A stretch of DNA of 64,000 nucleotides from Pseudoxanthomonas sp. SL93 (GTDB lineage: Bacteria; Pseudomonadota; Gammaproteobacteria; Xanthomonadales; Xanthomonadaceae): assembly GCF_026625825.1 (NCBI RefSeq), contig NZ_CP113065.1, positions 1,178,001 to 1,242,000 of the forward strand, written 5' to 3'. Shown here piece by piece: positions 26,751 through 34,789 of this stretch (the first letter of the stretch is position 1; every line of letters starts with the position of its first letter). A program made the position numbers and the translations under genes. The notes beneath the pieces are model-generated. The model had not been told where the DNA came from and ran no database searches. It saw nothing but the letters and a program-made list of their open reading frames with translations.

Positions 26751-26779
26751 GAGCCTGAGAATTACTCCTTCTCAGGCTC
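26751..26779 (-). promoter_or_regulatory. Perfect hairpin over the stop codon of the candidate precursor gene
   Basis: GAGCCTGAGAA (26751-26761) and TTCTCAGGCTC (26769-26779) form an uninterrupted 11-bp inverted repeat with a 7-nt loop that contains the TAA stop of the 26762 gene. No T-run follows on the minus strand. It may protect the 3' end of the precursor mRNA or reduce read-through to the downstream GGDEF gene; both are inference. Confidence 0.6.
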
Positions 26780-27040
26780 CTTGTCGCCATCAAACTCGTC
26801 CTCATCCTGCAGCGGCGCGTCCTGTTGTTCTTCGCTGTCCGGAGCCACGACCATGCAGTGCATCCTGGCACGACCATCCAGCAAACCGTTCAATGCTTGG
26901 ACATCGCGATCAAGCAATGCCTGCTGCTGCCGAGTGTCAATGCGCAGGGCTTCGACTGCCAAGTTATAGTCTGCTGCAAAGGCTTGCCCGACCAGCGCGG
27001 TGGCGCCCATTTGTTCCAGAAAGCGAATCGCGTTCGACAC
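26762..27040 (-). CDS. Candidate split-borosin (alpha-N-methylated RiPP) precursor peptide
   Basis: Protein of 92 aa starting from GTG 27040 behind AGGGGAAA. Residues 1 to about 57 are predicted helical (AIRFLEQMGATALVG; YNLAVEAL; RQQQALLDRDVQALNGLLDG). They resemble the borosin-binding domain of Shewanella SonA, whose helix ends in a similar GD-x-x-x-L-x-x-L-x-G pattern. A short hydrophobic stretch MHCMVVAP (about 60-67) follows and is the candidate methylated core. The last 25 residues are extremely acidic (EDEFDGDKEPEKE at the end), perhaps a solubility tail or a follower. The methyltransferase gene lies 226 nt upstream on the same strand. Identification rests on recalled similarity; the core boundaries are inference. 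Alternative: a non-peptide-product partner protein of the methyltransferase. Confidence 0.7.
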   Translation of the reverse strand: MSNAIRFLEQMGATALVGQAFAADYNLAVEALRIDTRQQQALLDRDVQALNGLLDGRARMHCMVVAPDSEEQQDAPLQDEDEFDGDKEPEKE

Positions 27041-27266
27041 GTGAGTTTCCCCTAAACTTGTAGTGATGTGCTTAAAGCAGGGCGGTTCTTCCGATGGACG
27101 GTCCCCGTAAGGCACGGCTTGTTGGCAGGTCCCCAGTCACGGCTCTTGCGCCCGATCAGCGCAGGTGTCGCCGTGCCCCCAACGTGCCGACAATACCCGC
27201 TTTTTGCAGGCATCTCCACCCATCGCTCAAGGATCTGCGGGCAGACACCCTACGCACCCGCCCCGG

Positions 27267-28079
27267 TCAGGACAATGCGATGTCTTCATCCCGCAACTTG
27301 GCCAAGCGCTCAAGCACGGCATGGTTCCTTTGCAGGGCGCGTGCCGGCGGGACGACCAGCGTCGTTGCCAAGCGCAGCTCCGCCGAAAGTAAGGCAGAAA
27401 GGGGCATCCGATCCATTCGAGGCTCCGAAATGGGGAGGGTCGCCGCTTCGTAGACGATCACCTCATGGTCCAACGGATAGTCCGGGGCCAATAATTCAAG
27501 CAGGACCGCCCTGAATGCGGCTCCCGTGGAGAAGCGCGCCAACGTCCGATCGCCGGCCACCCCGATCTGCCAGAGGACAAGATAGGCGGAAGGATCTATG
27601 CGGCGCTGGTAGAACATGAACTGGCTGGCCTCGTAGTGCTGGCAGCCATAGGTCCCTGGGTCGATGCCCAGGTCGGCGTAAAGGCAGTCCTCTGCCGAGA
27701 CCGCCGCCTCCATGATGGCGTCGTAGCCCTCCTTCCTGGCTTGGGCAACCGCGCGGTGCGGCACGAGGGCGAACACGCCCGGATGACCGTAGAAGGCACC
27801 GCAGACCCGGCGGCCTGCCCGGACCTCCGTCATCATGGCCTCGACCATCTCCCGATAGGTCTCGGTGCGGGGTTTGCCTTCGGCATAGAACGGCTGCAGG
27901 CTGCGCACATCCGCATTCATCTCCTGCACCCACAATTCCACCAGAGGATCGGACATCGCGGAGAACACCACATCCGCCTGCTCGATGTGGTTGCGCGCAC
28001 GTGGCGCCAGATGCGCCCCAAGGGTCATGCCTACGCCCACGCACGCCAGACTGCCTTTCCCATTACGGCTACTGCTCAC
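27267..28079 (-). CDS. Borosin-type peptide alpha-N-methyltransferase (tetrapyrrole-methylase fold)
   Basis: SAM-dependent methyltransferase of 270 aa predicted to methylate backbone amides of a separate precursor, as SonM does with SonA. The N-terminal motif GSLACVGVGMTLG is the SAM-fold strand. Catalytic-region residues match the borosin pattern: Tyr65, Arg71 and Tyr75 in FYAEGKPRTETYREM, then Tyr97 in AFYGHPGVF. SAEDCLYADLGIDPG, YEASQFMFYQRRIDP, LVLWQIGVAGD and YPLDHEVIVYEAATLPI follow in SonM order. There is no CobA/CysG partner or cobalamin gene nearby. Start is GTG 28079 behind TTAGGGGGAA, closely like the precursor's RBS. A GNAT gene ends 27 nt upstream. Confidence 0.85.
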   Translation of the reverse strand: MSSSRNGKGSLACVGVGMTLGAHLAPRARNHIEQADVVFSAMSDPLVELWVQEMNADVRSLQPFYAEGKPRTETYREMVEAMMTEVRAGRRVCGAFYGHPGVFALVPHRAVAQARKEGYDAIMEAAVSAEDCLYADLGIDPGTYGCQHYEASQFMFYQRRIDPSAYLVLWQIGVAGDRTLARFSTGAAFRAVLLELLAPDYPLDHEVIVYEAATLPISEPRMDRMPLSALLSAELRLATTLVVPPARALQRNHAVLERLAKLRDEDIALS

Positions 28080-28106
28080 TGCATTCCCCCTAAGTACGGC
28101 GCTGGT

Positions 28107-28676
28107 CTAACTACAAACCGCCGGCGCCGGTTTCAAAAAACCACCTGCATACTCCACCCAGTCGTCTCGATCCATCCGCCAATGAATGCGGCCCGTAAGA
28201 CCCGGGATCTGGCGGAACCCCAGCTTAGTCATCAGCCCGATGGAACGCTGGTTTTCCTGCTGCTGACGCCCGAACAGGGATACCAAACCAACGGTTTGGA
28301 ACCCGTGGTCACGGACGGCAGACAAAGATTCGTAGGCGTAGCCCCTGCGATGCTGGGACGCCACGATCATCGAGCCAATCTCGGGCATGCCCTGGTGCAT
28401 CACGATGCCGACGAGTCCGACGATATCGCACGAGCCACGTTCCTCAGCACGCCATAACCAGGCCCGCGGCGGCACACCCTGCATCATCTTCATGCTGGTC
28501 CGGAAAGCGGCGTCCGCGGCGTCGCGCGTCAAAGGAGCACCAATCTGCCGCATCAACTCCGCATCCGTGAACAAGTCTCTGTAGAAGGCGGCATCGCTTT
28601 GCTGCAACGGATGGAGATGCAGGCGCGAGGTTTCGATCACGCGCAACCGGTGCTCCCGAGTGCTGGCAGCGCTCAC
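28107..28676 (-). CDS. GNAT family N-acetyltransferase
   Basis: Acetyl-CoA-dependent acyltransferase of 189 aa, RimJ/RimL-like. Marks: IETSRLHLHPLQQSDAAFYRDLFTDAELM at the start, VGLVGIVMHQGMPEIGSMI as the central strands, the acetyl-CoA loop QHRRGYAYESL, and the late QQENQRSIGLMTKLGFRQI helix. The start GTG 28676 overlaps the stop of the Mrr-like nuclease gene (GTGA). The gene ends 27 nt before the borosin-type methyltransferase. It may acylate a peptide product or be an unrelated passenger; position alone supports the link. Substrate unknown. Confidence 0.83.
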   Translation of the reverse strand: MSAASTREHRLRVIETSRLHLHPLQQSDAAFYRDLFTDAELMRQIGAPLTRDAADAAFRTSMKMMQGVPPRAWLWRAEERGSCDIVGLVGIVMHQGMPEIGSMIVASQHRRGYAYESLSAVRDHGFQTVGLVSLFGRQQQENQRSIGLMTKLGFRQIPGLTGRIHWRMDRDDWVEYAGGFLKPAPAVCS

Positions 28677-29626
28677 CTCGCCTCCACCACCGGCAGCTCC
28701 GGCGTCGTCCTGCGGATGATCTCCATCGATTCGGCGTTGCGGCGCTTCCATTCCTCGAGTTCGGCCTGGCTCCAGACGTTGGTCGGGGTCAGGTGGACGA
28801 GGTCGGCGGGATCCGGGTCCTGGGCGGCGCTCATGATGTACGGCTGAGCGCGGGCCATCCTCCTGCCCTCGGGCGACCGCACCATCACGGACCCCGTGCG
28901 CGGCCGGACGGCGGCGCGATCTTCGGCCTCGGGCGCCGTGACCACCCTGGACAAAGACCGGTGGGTCTGCCCCTCCCGCGCTAACCACTGGGTCAGCACC
29001 CAGCCCAGCACACCCACGACGAAGATCGCCGCGACCGCAGGCACCGGGCCGCGTCCCCGACGGGGATGCTGGCGCGCTCGCGCGGACGCGGGCCTGGCCC
29101 TCCGCCCCACACTGGCCGGCACGGGCGGAGGCCCGGCGATCGCGGGTCCACCCGGCGGCAACGGCGGTGGCCGGACGGACGCCGGCGCATCGGGATCGCG
29201 GGCCACCTCGGCCAGCAGCGCCGGCGGCAACGGCCCCAGCAACTGGCGGATCGTCTTGCCGTCGATCAACTGGATGGCGGGATTTTGCGCCGCGGAACGC
29301 AGCGCATGCGGCGTGAACTCCCCGCTGGTGATCAGGATGGCGCCGGTGGCGCCCCGCGTGGTGGTCAGCAGGCCCAGCAGCTGGTGCACCGGGTTGTGCG
29401 GCACCTGCTTTGCGTTCCAGTGCTTGCACTGCACGATGACCAACTCCGTGCCGCGCCGCAGCTTCAGGTCGATGCCGCCATCGAACCGACGACCGGTGCC
29501 GGCGGTGCCGACGTGCTGCACGTCATAGCCCTGGTGGCGGTAATGGTCGGCCACCAGCGTCTCGAATTGTTCCCAGCCCACCCGGCTCAGGGCATCCGTC
29601 TGGCGGTGCCTCACCTGCTTCAACAT
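28673..29626 (-). CDS. Membrane-anchored Mrr-type restriction endonuclease-like protein
   Basis: Protein of 317 aa. Residues about 15-130 form an Mrr_cat/PD-(D/E)XK domain: WEQFETLVADHYRHQGYDVQHVG, then FDGGIDLKL (Asp) and VIVQCKHW (Gln-x-Lys), and LITSGEFTPHALRSA. A Pro-rich linker and a transmembrane helix (AVAAIFVVGVLGWVLTQWL, about 205-223) follow, then a charged tail. In this genome the nuclease domain would face the cytoplasm. ATG 29626 is preferred; a GTG two codons upstream is also possible. It is translationally coupled to the GNAT gene. It could cut foreign DNA or serve membrane-linked DNA metabolism; no partner methylase is present. Confidence 0.83.
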   Translation of the reverse strand: MLKQVRHRQTDALSRVGWEQFETLVADHYRHQGYDVQHVGTAGTGRRFDGGIDLKLRRGTELVIVQCKHWNAKQVPHNPVHQLLGLLTTTRGATGAILITSGEFTPHALRSAAQNPAIQLIDGKTIRQLLGPLPPALLAEVARDPDAPASVRPPPLPPGGPAIAGPPPVPASVGRRARPASARARQHPRRGRGPVPAVAAIFVVGVLGWVLTQWLAREGQTHRSLSRVVTAPEAEDRAAVRPRTGSVMVRSPEGRRMARAQPYIMSAAQDPDPADLVHLTPTNVWSQAELEEWKRRNAESMEIIRRTTPELPVVEAR

Positions 29627-29702
29627 CTGCACGCATCCCCGTCGCGTGGTATCCCCATGGCGATGATCGCCGCCCGGCGGGCGTGGCGTCCAGCCCGCGT
29701 TC

Positions 29703-30158
29703 TCAGCGGCCCCGTGCCGCGGCCAGCTGCATCCTGGCCCACTGCACCACCTGCTCGCGGGTCATCGCGCCGGCCTGTCGCGCGACTTCGGCGCCATCGC
29801 GCAGCAGCACCAGCGTGGGAATGCTGCGGATGCCGAAGCGGTTGCCCAGCGCCGGCGACGCGTCCGTGTCCACCTTCGCCAACCGCAGCGCGGGTTCGAG
29901 CAGCGGCGCGGCCTGCTGGAAATGCGGCGCCATCTGCAGGCACGGCCCACACCACGGCGCCCAGAAATCCACCAGCAACGGCAGCGTGCTGCGCAGCGCA
30001 TGACGGTCGAAGTCCGCTTCGCCCAGCGCCAGCGGCGTGCCCATGAACAAGGGGGCATGGCAGCGGCCGCACTTCGGTTGCTCGGCCAGACGCGCGACCG
30101 GAACACGGTTCATCGCCGCGCAGTGCGGGCAGGCCAGCAGATGGTCGGGAGCGTTCAT
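29703..30158 (-). CDS. trxC: Thioredoxin 2 (TrxC), zinc-containing
   Basis: Cytosolic protein-disulfide reductase of 151 aa. The N-terminal zinc ribbon has paired cysteines (CPHC near residue 10 and CGRC near residue 30), diagnostic for TrxC. The thioredoxin domain follows with active site WAPWCGPC, then DTDASPALGNRFGIRSIPTLVLL with the cis-Pro. TrxC is usually induced by peroxide via OxyR; no OxyR site could be identified. ATG 30158 starts at MNAPDHLLACPHC. It is divergent from the TPR gene at 30307. Confidence 0.92.
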   Translation of the reverse strand: MNAPDHLLACPHCAAMNRVPVARLAEQPKCGRCHAPLFMGTPLALGEADFDRHALRSTLPLLVDFWAPWCGPCLQMAPHFQQAAPLLEPALRLAKVDTDASPALGNRFGIRSIPTLVLLRDGAEVARQAGAMTREQVVQWARMQLAAARGR

Positions 30159-30306
30159 GCGGGCATCGTAACGGCTGGAGCCATTGGCGCGTAAAAACCG
30201 CGGCCGCCGTGGGGCCATTCGCGCTCCGCGGGGCCTGCCGCAGTGCGATACGGGATTAGAATCGGAGCGTCGAGGTTGACGCCCGACGGGGCGTGGAGGT
30301 GCCGCG

Positions 30307-31392
30307 ATGATCGCCTTCATGATGGCCGCCGCGCTGGCGCTGTCCGGCAACGGCGCCGCCCCCCTTCCGCCAGATCCAGCCACGGATGCGCCGCCCCGGC
30401 CCGAGCAGGTGATGGCGGTGCCCGAACCGCTGCGCCAGCAGTTGCGCGCGTACGTCGGCAACCCGCGTGCTTCGGCCAGCCTCCGCCTGGAACGGCTGGT
30501 GGATTTCATGTTCCAGCCCGATGGCCTGGGCATGACGTACCAGCATGACGCCACGTATCCGGTGGCGCAGGCCTACGAGACGCGCCAGGCCAACTGCCTG
30601 ACTTTCACCCTGCTGGCCGTCGCACTGGCGCGCGAAGTGGGCCTGGATGCCTACGGCCAGCAGATCGAGGAAACCCTGGCGTGGCGGCAGGAAGCCAACA
30701 CCATCTATCGCACCAACCACGTCAATGCCGGCATCCGCATCCAGCAGCGGCGCCTGACCATCGACGTGGCGTGGGACGTCGTCATCGCGCGCCAGCCGCC
30801 GGAACCCATCAACGATGCGCGCCTGCTGGCCCACTACTACAACAACCGGGCCGCCGAACTGATGGCGCAGCAACGGCTGGCCGAAGCCCTGCCCTACGCC
30901 ACCACCGCCCTGTCGCTCGATCCCGGCTACGCCACCAGCTGGAGCAACGCCGGCGTGCTGTACCTGCGCATGGGCGATGCGACAAACGCCCAGCGCAGCT
31001 ACCATCGCGCCCTGCAGCTGGAACCCCTGCACCCCGGCGCCCTGTTCAACCTGGTCTCCTACTACCGCCGCGTCGGTGATACGGCGCATGCGGCGCCACT
31101 TGAGCAGAAACTGCAGACGGTGGAAGCACGCGACCCGTTCCACCATTTCCTGGCCGGCGCCGAATACGAACGCAAGGGCGACCTGGCGAGCGCGGTGAAG
31201 CATTACCGGCTGGCCATCCGCCTGTACCCGGACGAACATCGCTTCCACTTCGGCCTGGCGCGTGCGTATTTCCTGCAGGGGGACACCCGCCGCGCCAGCA
31301 AGTCCCTGGCCCGCGCACGCGAACTGAGTGAAGGCGATACCCGCCAGCTCTACCAGGCCAAGCTGGACATCCTGCGGCGGCAGAGCCATTGA
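30307..31392 (+). CDS. TPR protein with an N-terminal transglutaminase-like segment
   Basis: Protein of 361 aa, probably exported: hydrophobic start MIAFMMAAALALSGNGAA. Residues about 45-170 resemble a transglutaminase-like domain with the cysteine strand ETRQANCLTFTLLAVALAREVGL; a matching His/Asp pair is not obvious. About 185-355 hold four to five TPR units (NNRAAELMAQQRLAEALPYAT; WSNAGVLYLRMGDATNAQRSY). Probably a scaffold for envelope proteins. A TAGAAT box at 30257-30262 is a possible -10. It converges with the S9 peptidase gene. Confidence 0.78.
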   Translation: MIAFMMAAALALSGNGAAPLPPDPATDAPPRPEQVMAVPEPLRQQLRAYVGNPRASASLRLERLVDFMFQPDGLGMTYQHDATYPVAQAYETRQANCLTFTLLAVALAREVGLDAYGQQIEETLAWRQEANTIYRTNHVNAGIRIQQRRLTIDVAWDVVIARQPPEPINDARLLAHYYNNRAAELMAQQRLAEALPYATTALSLDPGYATSWSNAGVLYLRMGDATNAQRSYHRALQLEPLHPGALFNLVSYYRRVGDTAHAAPLEQKLQTVEARDPFHHFLAGAEYERKGDLASAVKHYRLAIRLYPDEHRFHFGLARAYFLQGDTRRASKSLARARELSEGDTRQLYQAKLDILRRQSH

Positions 31393-31426
31393 GCCGAAGC
31401 AGGACGCAATCCGGCACCTGCGATGT

Positions 31427-33928
31427 TCATTGCGGCGTTTCAGTCCGACCGGCCGGAACCACGGACGCGGCGCCCGGCAATGGATTGCCGAGGTGCTGCC
31501 GCAGGAACGCCGCAACGCCACTCCAGAGCTTTTCCTGGTTTTCAGGCACGTCTATCCCGTGCCCCTCCTTCTCGAAGGACAGCTCGACCGGCGCGTGGCC
31601 CGCCAGCGTCAGCATCCGCGCCATGCGCCGCGTATGCTCGAAATCGACGCGCGGATCCTCCAGGCCGTGCGCCAGCATGACCGGCACCCTGATGGATTCG
31701 AACTGGTACAGCGGCGAGGTCTGCTGCATCTCCGCAAGGTCCTGCTTGGGATTTCCCATCATTTTCTCCATCAACGCCCGGGTCTTCTCGCTGCGTGCCG
31801 AGTCGCTGGCCGTGAAGAACAGGATGCGGTCGCTGACACCTGCAATGGACACCGCGCAACGGAACCGCTCCGGCCACCGCACGGTAGCCACCAGCGCCGA
31901 GTAACCACCGTAGCTGGCCCCCAACACACACATCCGCTGCGCATCCAAGGGGTACTTCGCCAGCGCCTCACGCAGTGCGGCATCGATGTCGTCCTCGATC
32001 AACTTGCCGTAATTCCGGTAGCCGGCTTCGCGGAACGCCTTGCCGTAGCCTTCCGAGCCGCGGAAATTCACCTGCAGCACCGCATACCCCAACGAGGCGA
32101 TGAACTGCACTTCGCGATCGAAATGCAGGCGGTCGGCCACGCCGATCGGGCCGCCATGAGGGAACACCACCAGCGGGCGTTTTCCGTCGCCGGGGGGCAG
32201 CGTGAGGAATGCCTCCATCGAGAGGCCATCCGAGCCCTTGAAGCGCATCACCTGGGCACGCGCGAAACGCGTGCCCGACAGCCACGGCATGGATTCGTCC
32301 ACCAGGCTGACCCTGCCGGCGGTACTGTCCAGATGGTAGATCTGGGGTGGCTGGTCGGCGGCATCCACGCGCAGCACGGACTGGCGCCCGTCGCGGCTGC
32401 GATCCATCACGCTGACCATCCGTCCCGGGAATGCCTTCCTCAGCAGGCCGTCCATATGGACGTCCTGGCTCTGGAAGTACTCGTTCACGAGCTGTCCGCC
32501 CTGGTAGTACTGCACGCCTATCGGCACACGTTGCGCGTTGAATATCCCGGCGACCACGTCCACGCCCGCACGGCTGAACACCGTGCGCACGATGGTCTTC
32601 CGGGTGACGTCGTATTCCACCAGGTCGCGCTGGTCGCGGTCCTTGTCGGTCAGGCCGTAGATCAGATTGGCGTCGTACGAAATCCCCACGGGCTGGAAAT
32701 CCGTGTTGTCCGAGAGCTTCATGACCTCGGTGTACGTGCCGTCGCGCCCGTGCAACAGGACGTACTCGTCTTCCTTCCTGACCATCGCCAATCGCAGGTT
32801 GCCCTCGCCATCGGTATACCAGCCGACGTCGCCGGTCACGCCGGTGTTCATGCGCCCGCGCACGGTGATCCGGAAATCGTCCACCGCCTTCTGGCTGGAG
32901 ATGTCCAGCTTGTGGACCATGAACTCGCCGTCCCGGCTGACACTGCCGAACAGGATGTGGTCGCGCTCGCGCGGCAGCGAATCGACCACCACGCCGTCGC
33001 GTGGCAGCTTGATGCGCGCGTAGCTGCGCTTGCCTGCCACATCGGTCTCGATCCGTATCACGGTGATCATCTTCAGGCTGCGCGGCTTGTCCAGCGCGAT
33101 CAAGAGGGTTTCATCGCCGGACCATTCCAGTGACTCGAACCGCAGCGCGCTCTTCGCCATCACGGTCAGCGAGCCGGATTTCAGGTCCACCAGCTCAACG
33201 GCCCAGTCATCGTCTGCATTGCGCACGTGCAGAGCGAGCAGCGACCCTGCAGGGTTCAGGCTGGCCTGCAGTATCCGGTCCGGCCTGAAGAGCGTTTTCA
33301 CCGGCACCGGCAGCGGACCCGGGTCGGCCGGCGACTTCCCCGCAGCGTCGCCTGGCGGCCGCGGGTGTTGCGCGCTTGCCTGCTTGTAGAACGCAGGAAA
33401 AGGATCGGGGTAGCGACCGGCAAAGACAAACGGGTGCGTCGCGTAGAGCGACGGATGTTCCTTCTGCAGCCAGTCCAGCGCCGCCAGTCCGCGGTTTGAC
33501 GTGGCTATGTCCGCCCGCCACAGGGACACGGGGCGGAACACCAGTTCGCCGGGATAGGTGATCCTGCCGGGCTCGACGGTGAAGTGGAAATCCTCGTCAT
33601 CGCCCAGGGCGTAACGCAGGCCATAGAAAAGCTGCAGCTCGCGCCATTCGTACTTTCCCGCAGGCGCGACATACAGGCGGAAACTCCGCCCCGCCTTGAT
33701 GTCGCGCATGACGCCCGCGCCAAAGGACTTGCCGTCCCGGTTCACGCGTACGCCGTAGAGATCCACGTTGGTATCCACCGCTACCAGCACAAGTCCCTGG
33801 TTGGCCGCCAGCGCAGGAACCTCGCCGGGCTCGACCGGCTCCATGCTGGCACGTGCGTGCCCCGCCATCAGCATGCCCACCAGCATCCAGATGCCGGCCC
33901 AGCGTCGGACGCCCGCCCCTGTTCCCAT
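31427..33928 (-). CDS. Exported prolyl-oligopeptidase-type S9 peptidase
   Basis: Serine peptidase of 833 aa in the periplasm or outside. Signal peptide about 1-27 (WMLVGMLMAGHARA). The N-terminal two thirds form a beta-propeller-like region (VYLDKSGSL-type strands). The C-terminal alpha/beta-hydrolase domain begins with PLVVFPHGGPIG. Its nucleophile is in VLGASYGGYSALV, an Asp in AHGLEDPRVDF, and His in EKEGHGIDVPENQ. The family cleaves peptides after Pro or small residues, often as dipeptidyl or acylaminoacyl peptidases. ATG 33928 is at the signal peptide; upstream frame is chance. Confidence 0.9.
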   Translation of the reverse strand: MGTGAGVRRWAGIWMLVGMLMAGHARASMEPVEPGEVPALAANQGLVLVAVDTNVDLYGVRVNRDGKSFGAGVMRDIKAGRSFRLYVAPAGKYEWRELQLFYGLRYALGDDEDFHFTVEPGRITYPGELVFRPVSLWRADIATSNRGLAALDWLQKEHPSLYATHPFVFAGRYPDPFPAFYKQASAQHPRPPGDAAGKSPADPGPLPVPVKTLFRPDRILQASLNPAGSLLALHVRNADDDWAVELVDLKSGSLTVMAKSALRFESLEWSGDETLLIALDKPRSLKMITVIRIETDVAGKRSYARIKLPRDGVVVDSLPRERDHILFGSVSRDGEFMVHKLDISSQKAVDDFRITVRGRMNTGVTGDVGWYTDGEGNLRLAMVRKEDEYVLLHGRDGTYTEVMKLSDNTDFQPVGISYDANLIYGLTDKDRDQRDLVEYDVTRKTIVRTVFSRAGVDVVAGIFNAQRVPIGVQYYQGGQLVNEYFQSQDVHMDGLLRKAFPGRMVSVMDRSRDGRQSVLRVDAADQPPQIYHLDSTAGRVSLVDESMPWLSGTRFARAQVMRFKGSDGLSMEAFLTLPPGDGKRPLVVFPHGGPIGVADRLHFDREVQFIASLGYAVLQVNFRGSEGYGKAFREAGYRNYGKLIEDDIDAALREALAKYPLDAQRMCVLGASYGGYSALVATVRWPERFRCAVSIAGVSDRILFFTASDSARSEKTRALMEKMMGNPKQDLAEMQQTSPLYQFESIRVPVMLAHGLEDPRVDFEHTRRMARMLTLAGHAPVELSFEKEGHGIDVPENQEKLWSGVAAFLRQHLGNPLPGAASVVPAGRTETPQ

Positions 33929-34053
33929 GCTCCACTTCCTTGGTCGATCCCGTGCGATGGCCCCCCGCCATCCCCCCGACGCGATGATACGCATGGCCGC
34001 GCATGCAGGGACAGCCGGAGACGACCGCCTTCGAGTGGGCCACCCACCGGGGC

Positions 34054-34647
34054 TTACCGCTGCAGCACCCACTCGCCCAGCTGCTGGTATTCCGGCTCGC
34101 CCTCGATGCCCTGCAACAGGTGCACGGCCTGCGGGTGAAGGACGACGGGCGCCACGTCCACCGGCGCGGTGCGCGGCGGTACGTAGGCCAGGGTCAGGTG
34201 GGGTACGAAACTGCGCCCCACGTGTTGCTTGAAGCCCGCCCGCAGCAGCCGCTGCTGCAGGCCGCGCCAGAACGCCACCACCGACGCGGTCGGGTGCAGC
34301 GAGGCCAGCGTCAGCGCGGGGTTCTTGGGATTGCCCAGGCAGAGCAGGTGGTCCAGCGTGATCGCCACGGGCTCGGCCTGCCAGTCCTGCATGGCATCGC
34401 AGGCGGCACGCACCAGGTCCAGCCTGGGCTCGTCGCTTTCGCCCAGGAAATGCAGCGTCAGGTGGTAGCGCGATGCCTTTACCCGGCGTGCCTGCGGATA
34501 CGCCCCGTACAGGCTGTCGGCGAGGCGCGAGATCGCGCGTCGCTCTTCGTCGGAAGGCATCAGCGCGAAGAAGAGGCTATGCCGCCGCCCCGGTCGGGGG
34601 CCGCCGAACAGATCGCCCTGTTGGGATGGCGCGGAAGATGCGGACAT
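34054..34647 (-). CDS. thpR: RNA 2',3'-cyclic phosphodiesterase (ThpR/LigT)
   Basis: Two-H phosphoesterase of 197 aa that opens 2',3'-cyclic phosphate RNA ends and can ligate tRNA halves in vitro. The two catalytic HxT motifs are HLTLHFLGE and HLTLAYVPP, in the expected positions (about 60 and 150). LFFALMPSDEERRAI is the family first strand. ATG 34647 is chosen; an in-frame TTG at 34659 is possible. It is transcribed towards the S9 peptidase gene and lies downstream of the M13 peptidase gene on the same strand. Confidence 0.9.
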   Translation of the reverse strand: MSASSAPSQQGDLFGGPRPGRRHSLFFALMPSDEERRAISRLADSLYGAYPQARRVKASRYHLTLHFLGESDEPRLDLVRAACDAMQDWQAEPVAITLDHLLCLGNPKNPALTLASLHPTASVVAFWRGLQQRLLRAGFKQHVGRSFVPHLTLAYVPPRTAPVDVAPVVLHPQAVHLLQGIEGEPEYQQLGEWVLQR

Positions 34648-34789
34648 GCTGCGGGTCAAGGGGTTGCAACGCCCGCATCATCCGCGCGATGGCATGCCGC
34701 ATGCAAGCATGGGGCGGGCCTTTGCCCACCCCATGCTGCGTGTCTGTCGCCAAGGCGGGCCGCACCGACCCCGTCTCAGCACGACCGCA

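Noticed and set aside
27041..27266. A second short precursor ORF between the methyltransferase and the 92-aa gene (minus-strand ATG near 27218)
   Set aside because: The 28-codon frame has no RBS, no hydrophobic core and no likeness to the candidate precursor.
27267..28079. Methyltransferase as a cobalamin/sirohaem biosynthesis enzyme
   Set aside because: The fold fits, but the borosin catalytic-region residues and conserved blocks are present, no cob/cys gene is near, and a binding-domain-type small protein follows.
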